Assembly (NCBI RefSeq): GCF_954871325.1
Contig: NC_088776.1
Coordinates: forward strand, 31,916,508-31,980,507
DNA: 64,000 bases
Source: Gordionus sp. m RMFG-2023
Taxonomy: Eukaryota > Nematomorpha > Gordioida > Chordodea > Parachordodidae
Direction of reading: 5' to 3'
The notes beneath the pieces are model-generated. The model did not search any database, was not told the DNA's origin, and saw only the letters and a list, made by a program, of their open reading frames with translations. Every line of letters starts with the position of its first letter. Position 1 is the stretch's first letter. The position numbers and the translations under genes are program-made. This document shows, piece after piece, positions 60,627 through 64,000 of this stretch.

Positions 60627-60985
60627 TAGATCGGTCTTAGACCTGACCGGACTCACCGATGGATTGACTGATCTTTTTTTTGAGGACCATTTAAGTTTGC
60701 TATATTATTCAATTAATATTATTTTTTTTAACCTAATTTTTTAATATTTTATTTTATGTTATTTTGAGTTATTTCAGTTTTTATGAATTTAAAGTTCATT
60801 TTTATTTTGCAATCTGAAAACCATAAGTTTTTCAAAGTACTACTTTATTTATAGTCCTAATTGGTATGAATTTAATTAGGTAAGAACAAAAATAATTTTA
60901 AAATACAAAAACATAAAAAGACCGGTCCTAGACCTATCTTGGACCACAATCTCGATCGATCTTTTTTAAAGGGTCCAGTCCAACG
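60627..60985. repeat. Inverted repeat with GGTCTAGGACC-type ends, probable MITE
   Basis: The left arm GATCGGTCTTAGACCTGACC and GACTGATCTTTTTTTTGAGG pairs with the reverse complement of the right arm (CGATCTTTTTTAAAGGGTCC, GACCGGTCCTAGACC). The centre is A/T-rich. Exact ends and target duplication not seen. Confidence 0.5.
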
Positions 60986-62119
60986 AACAGTTACCTTCAA
61001 ATAATAAGATTTATCAGACTAAAAATCAATCTCAAAAATCTTATTAATTTTTTTTAAAAAACTGTAAAGGAAAAGAGAAGAAAATTAAATTTAAAAAGAG
61101 TTGAAAATTAATTTTAAAAAGATAAAAGTAATAAAATGAGTTTAAAGGAATATAAAAATTAGGGAAATAAACATGGTCAAATTTTTTTTAGAAATAATAA
61201 AATACTCAAAATGGCAAAAATATATCAAAAGGTAAATAAATAAATTTTAAAATTTTGAAGAAATACTCTAAAACCTGAAATAATAAATAAAACAAAAATT
61301 AGCTAGCTAGTTTGTATATTTGGTTTGTAAATTTATATAGGTGGTTAATTTGTAAAGGCCAATTAGTATGTAAACTAGCTAAGCATCTAGCTAGTTTGTA
61401 CATAGCTAGTTAATTTTTAGACAAGCTATTCTATCCAGTTTATAAACAGCGTAGTTTATGAACTAGCTAAGGTTTATATTAGCTGTATTAAATATATTAT
61501 TACTGTTGTTTTTTATTTTGATTTTTGGTTATCATTACAAGAAATTAATCATAGGTTGATATGATTTAATTTCGGTACACAAAATTATGATTTAATAATT
61601 TAATTTGCAATTTAACATTTTTCTATATAAATAACAAGCATTTAAAAAAAAATTTGTATTTTATATAAAATAGATTAAATTTCAAAAATTTGCATTTTCT
61701 AACATGGAAGGGCAGATTTAAATAGAAGAGCGCTCCTCCCCTTCACCTCTCATAGTTATATGTCAGTGTCACTATCTGAAAACTCTTATCAAGGTCATAT
61801 CATTGTACACAAATTAATAGAAAAATAAATAAATCAGCTGTTGTAATGGCAATTTCCTTTAAGTGATTGCACTAATATCATATTTCATTTATATATAAAT
61901 TCTTTCATATTTTGAAAAACGAATAACGTATATTCAGAGTAGCTTTATTACTTTAATCATTATTTTCGAAAGTCACGAATGACTTTACTTTTTCCCTAAA
62001 TGAGTAACGTGGCTAACAGAGGTAACGGCGTTATCCTGAATTCCAAGGTAATAAAAGAAGCCAAAGGTTATAAAATGTTAAAGTGGTCAAACATTTTCTA
62101 AGATTTTGCCATTTCACAT
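60986..62119. other. AT-rich DNA with CTAGCTAG clusters
   Basis: At 61290-61480 the words CTAGCTAGTTTGTA, AACTAGCTAA and variants recur in both orientations. GTAACG words near 62000-62035 recall the GTAACG-ended family. No gene supported. Confidence 0.4.
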
Positions 62120-62500
62120 AGAATAAAATTTGTAATTAGGGGGGCTTAATACAATGATAATGGGGTTATAGGCAGCTATTGACATTTTTCTAAGTATTTA
62201 TCTCTAAGGATTAATGTAAAAAGTTTGTGCATATTAGAATTTATACCTATAAAAGTAACTTTCTTCAATTTTACTATTTTCCAAAAAATAAAATAATACA
62301 TATTTTTATCATTTTAGTTCCTATGATATTCAACATCCCATGCATAGGTTCAACTTTCCCCGGTATATCTTATTCGTTCCAAAAATTCAGAAAAAAATAA
62401 AATGTTAGCATAAATTAAATAAGATAAGTTTATTTTAAATCCTATTATAAAATTAATATGGAAGAACAAAGGATATTTTTATTAAAAATTATAAAGTATA
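62120..62500. repeat. Degenerate relative of the pogo-like element
   Basis: ATTAGGGGGGCTTAATACAATG near 62135 resembles the left end of the 54556-55619 element, and CATCCCATGCATAGGTTCAA with TTTCCCCGGTATATCTTATT (62334-62372) matches its 55415-55450 segment. The right end is not visible. Confidence 0.45.
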
Positions 62501-62934
62501 ATTATTATTAACCTAAACAGTAGAATAAAAGTGGGAGAAAGGGTTGGACATCGAAAATGCAATTATTTAGAAATGAAAAGCTTCTGCAGAGTGCTTAGTT
62601 TAAAATAAAATACTGAATTCATTAAAGAATTTTCGATATTGCCTTAATGGTTGCATTGTTTCCTTTCATAATTGAAAATTTTGATAAGAAAAAAATAAAA
62701 AGTAATTTTAATATATACTATTTATTATCATATATATATTTTTTTTTACATCAAATATTCCTTTTGTTACTACTACAAATAAAATTATATTAAAATTAAC
62801 GTATCAAATATAAAATAAAATATTATTTTATAAAAACGGAGGTGGGACTAAAAGTTCCCCAAAAACATGAATAGTTATATTTTAAAATAGTTATTTGTAG
62901 ATTTTGTTTTAAAAAATAGTATTCTTTTGGTTCT

Positions 62935-63360
62935 GATGTAATGGCTCTTATCGCCTATATTTTTTAAGAATTTTAAAGTTGCGCTTGGCATATGTCCAAG
63001 GGAAGAGATAACGATCGGTATAAAAATATAATTTGTGAATTTGGAATATTTCATTGTTTTTTTTTCTCGGCTATATCAACCGGATTAGAATTTAAATTTT
63101 TTGGGAAAGAAGATATGCATGCGAAGTCCCAAATTAAGGATCCCTAAAGACCAAGGCACGGAAGTTAAGCAATCTTGTCTTAAGCCATCATCTAATGATA
63201 AATTTGTAGGCTCCAGGATGTTTGGTATTCGGGCCTTGGTAAGAGAACGGCTAATAGCCAAATTAATTGCTGCATGCCTGCCTTGTTTATATATACAATT
63301 TAGACCATGTCTCCCTTTGGAGTCAACTAATATTTTACATTTGATGCATGTATGTGGTTG
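62935..63360 (-). pseudogene. Retroelement C-terminal zinc knuckle and endonuclease-like domain, broken
   Basis: The minus strand from 63360 reads QPHTCIKCKILVDSKGRHGL then NCIYKQGRHAAINLAISRSL: C-x2-C-x9-H-x3-C is a zinc knuckle, followed by RIPNILEPTNLSLDDGLRQD and SVPWSLG. After a break, FTNYIFIPIVISSLGHMPSA and TLKFLKNIGDKS (62935-63040) match FIPIVTNTLGMFG...FIKIIGKK of the frame at 17621-18088. The RPD of the nuclease reads RQD here. The order knuckle, LEP, RPD, FIPI matches the C-terminus of endonuclease-bearing retroelement proteins. Broken by stops and a frame change; older than the 17621 copy. Confidence 0.65.
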
Positions 63361-64000
63361 AACAATGTTTTAATATAATTTTATTTGATAGTAATAATAA
63401 AAGGAATATTTGATGTAAAAAAAAATAAAAAAAAATTTATTCTTTAGAAAAAAAAACATTATAATCATATGTTTTTTTATAAAGTATGTTTTTTAATATT
63501 ATTTGTACCATTTTTATACGTTTCTAATGATAATTTTACCATACCATAAAGTCCAAATATTTTGAAAGATGCTTCAATATAATCAATAAAACAGAATTTA
63601 GTATAAAATTGGAGAGTCATTATTTGCACCCCTCCCTGCCCCTAAAAAAATACCTCTCTTCCTCCGCTAATTAAATTTTTTAGAAAATATTTATATTTGG
63701 GCATGCATACTAGCGACACGCCATTGATGAGAAGGTTTCAACATTATTGTCCCATATTTTACCCCTATACTATACTTATTAAATAAATAAATTTAATAAA
63801 AGGTCACAATTTTCCTATTAAGAAATTATTGTGGTTTCGGAAAGGTTTCCAATTATTTAATTATTGGTTAATCTTTGTTTTACTCTATTTATTTTAGTTA
63901 ATTTTACATTAATTTTGCTGAAAAATTTTAATTATTTCCAAAATGTCATTTTTTATTAATGAGTGAGTAGTATTTTATTATTATTTTTATTCACAAATCT
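63361..64000. other. AT-rich DNA to window end
   Basis: Nothing recognisable. Confidence 0.4.

Noticed and set aside
1-64000. tRNA, rRNA, CRISPR or bacterial genes
   Set aside because: No tRNA B-box with a matching cloverleaf, no rRNA core words, no regularly spaced short direct repeats with unique spacers, and no operon-like gene packing were seen.

Overview
The window is AT-rich eukaryotic DNA, most likely from an invertebrate animal, made almost entirely of transposable elements at different stages of decay. I see no rRNA, tRNA, CRISPR array or bacterial operon. The superfamilies recognised by protein motifs and by ends are hAT (six or more families), Tc1/mariner, an IS630-like DDE family, Merlin, a pogo-like element, a retroelement with a restriction-like endonuclease, and one broken Ty3/gypsy fossil. 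This mix and the nesting are typical of invertebrate genomes; the species cannot be named from the sequence.

Layout: 1-1082 is the end of a hAT-type element (ends CATAGGCGTAGCCAGG). 1682-3106 holds an inverted repeat whose right arm was hit by a hAT element with G-tract ends (3115-5058). 6087-10316 is a hAT element with GGCGGC-rich ends and an exact 8-bp target duplication; a second hAT (8616-10143) sits inside it, also with an exact duplication. 12730-14231 (minus strand) is the one good candidate for a host gene: eight exons joined in frame across introns of 39-44 nt (one of 75 nt), including a 7-nt microexon. 16260-20600 is a gypsy fossil split by a 2.4-kb hAT-ended element (16389-18831), which itself carries an open 155-codon endonuclease-like frame. 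20887-21885 is a compact full-length relative of the first element.

22234-30420 is a stack of DNA transposons: two copies of an IS630-like element, one hit by a complete-looking Tc1 element (24066-25711) and the other by a G-tract hAT (28310-30238), with a Merlin scrap and a GAACGCGTT-rich hAT (26220-27628) between. 31397-34373 is the best preserved hAT transposase unit (BED finger, catalytic region and C-terminal dimerisation region all readable). 34374-39087 is mostly unassigned AT-rich DNA. 39088-48310 contains two opposed copies of a GTAACG-ended element; one holds a 197-bp MITE with an exact target duplication, the other holds a deleted G-tract hAT and a third, decayed GGCGGC hAT. 49770-52195 is a foldback-like structure of opposed arrays of roughly 160-175-bp subrepeats. 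54556-55619 is a pogo-like element flanked by TA. The remainder holds hAT and endonuclease-type remnants and AT-rich DNA.

The genes do not form a pathway; what links them is insertion history. Exact or near-exact target duplications give a relative order of insertion at several places.
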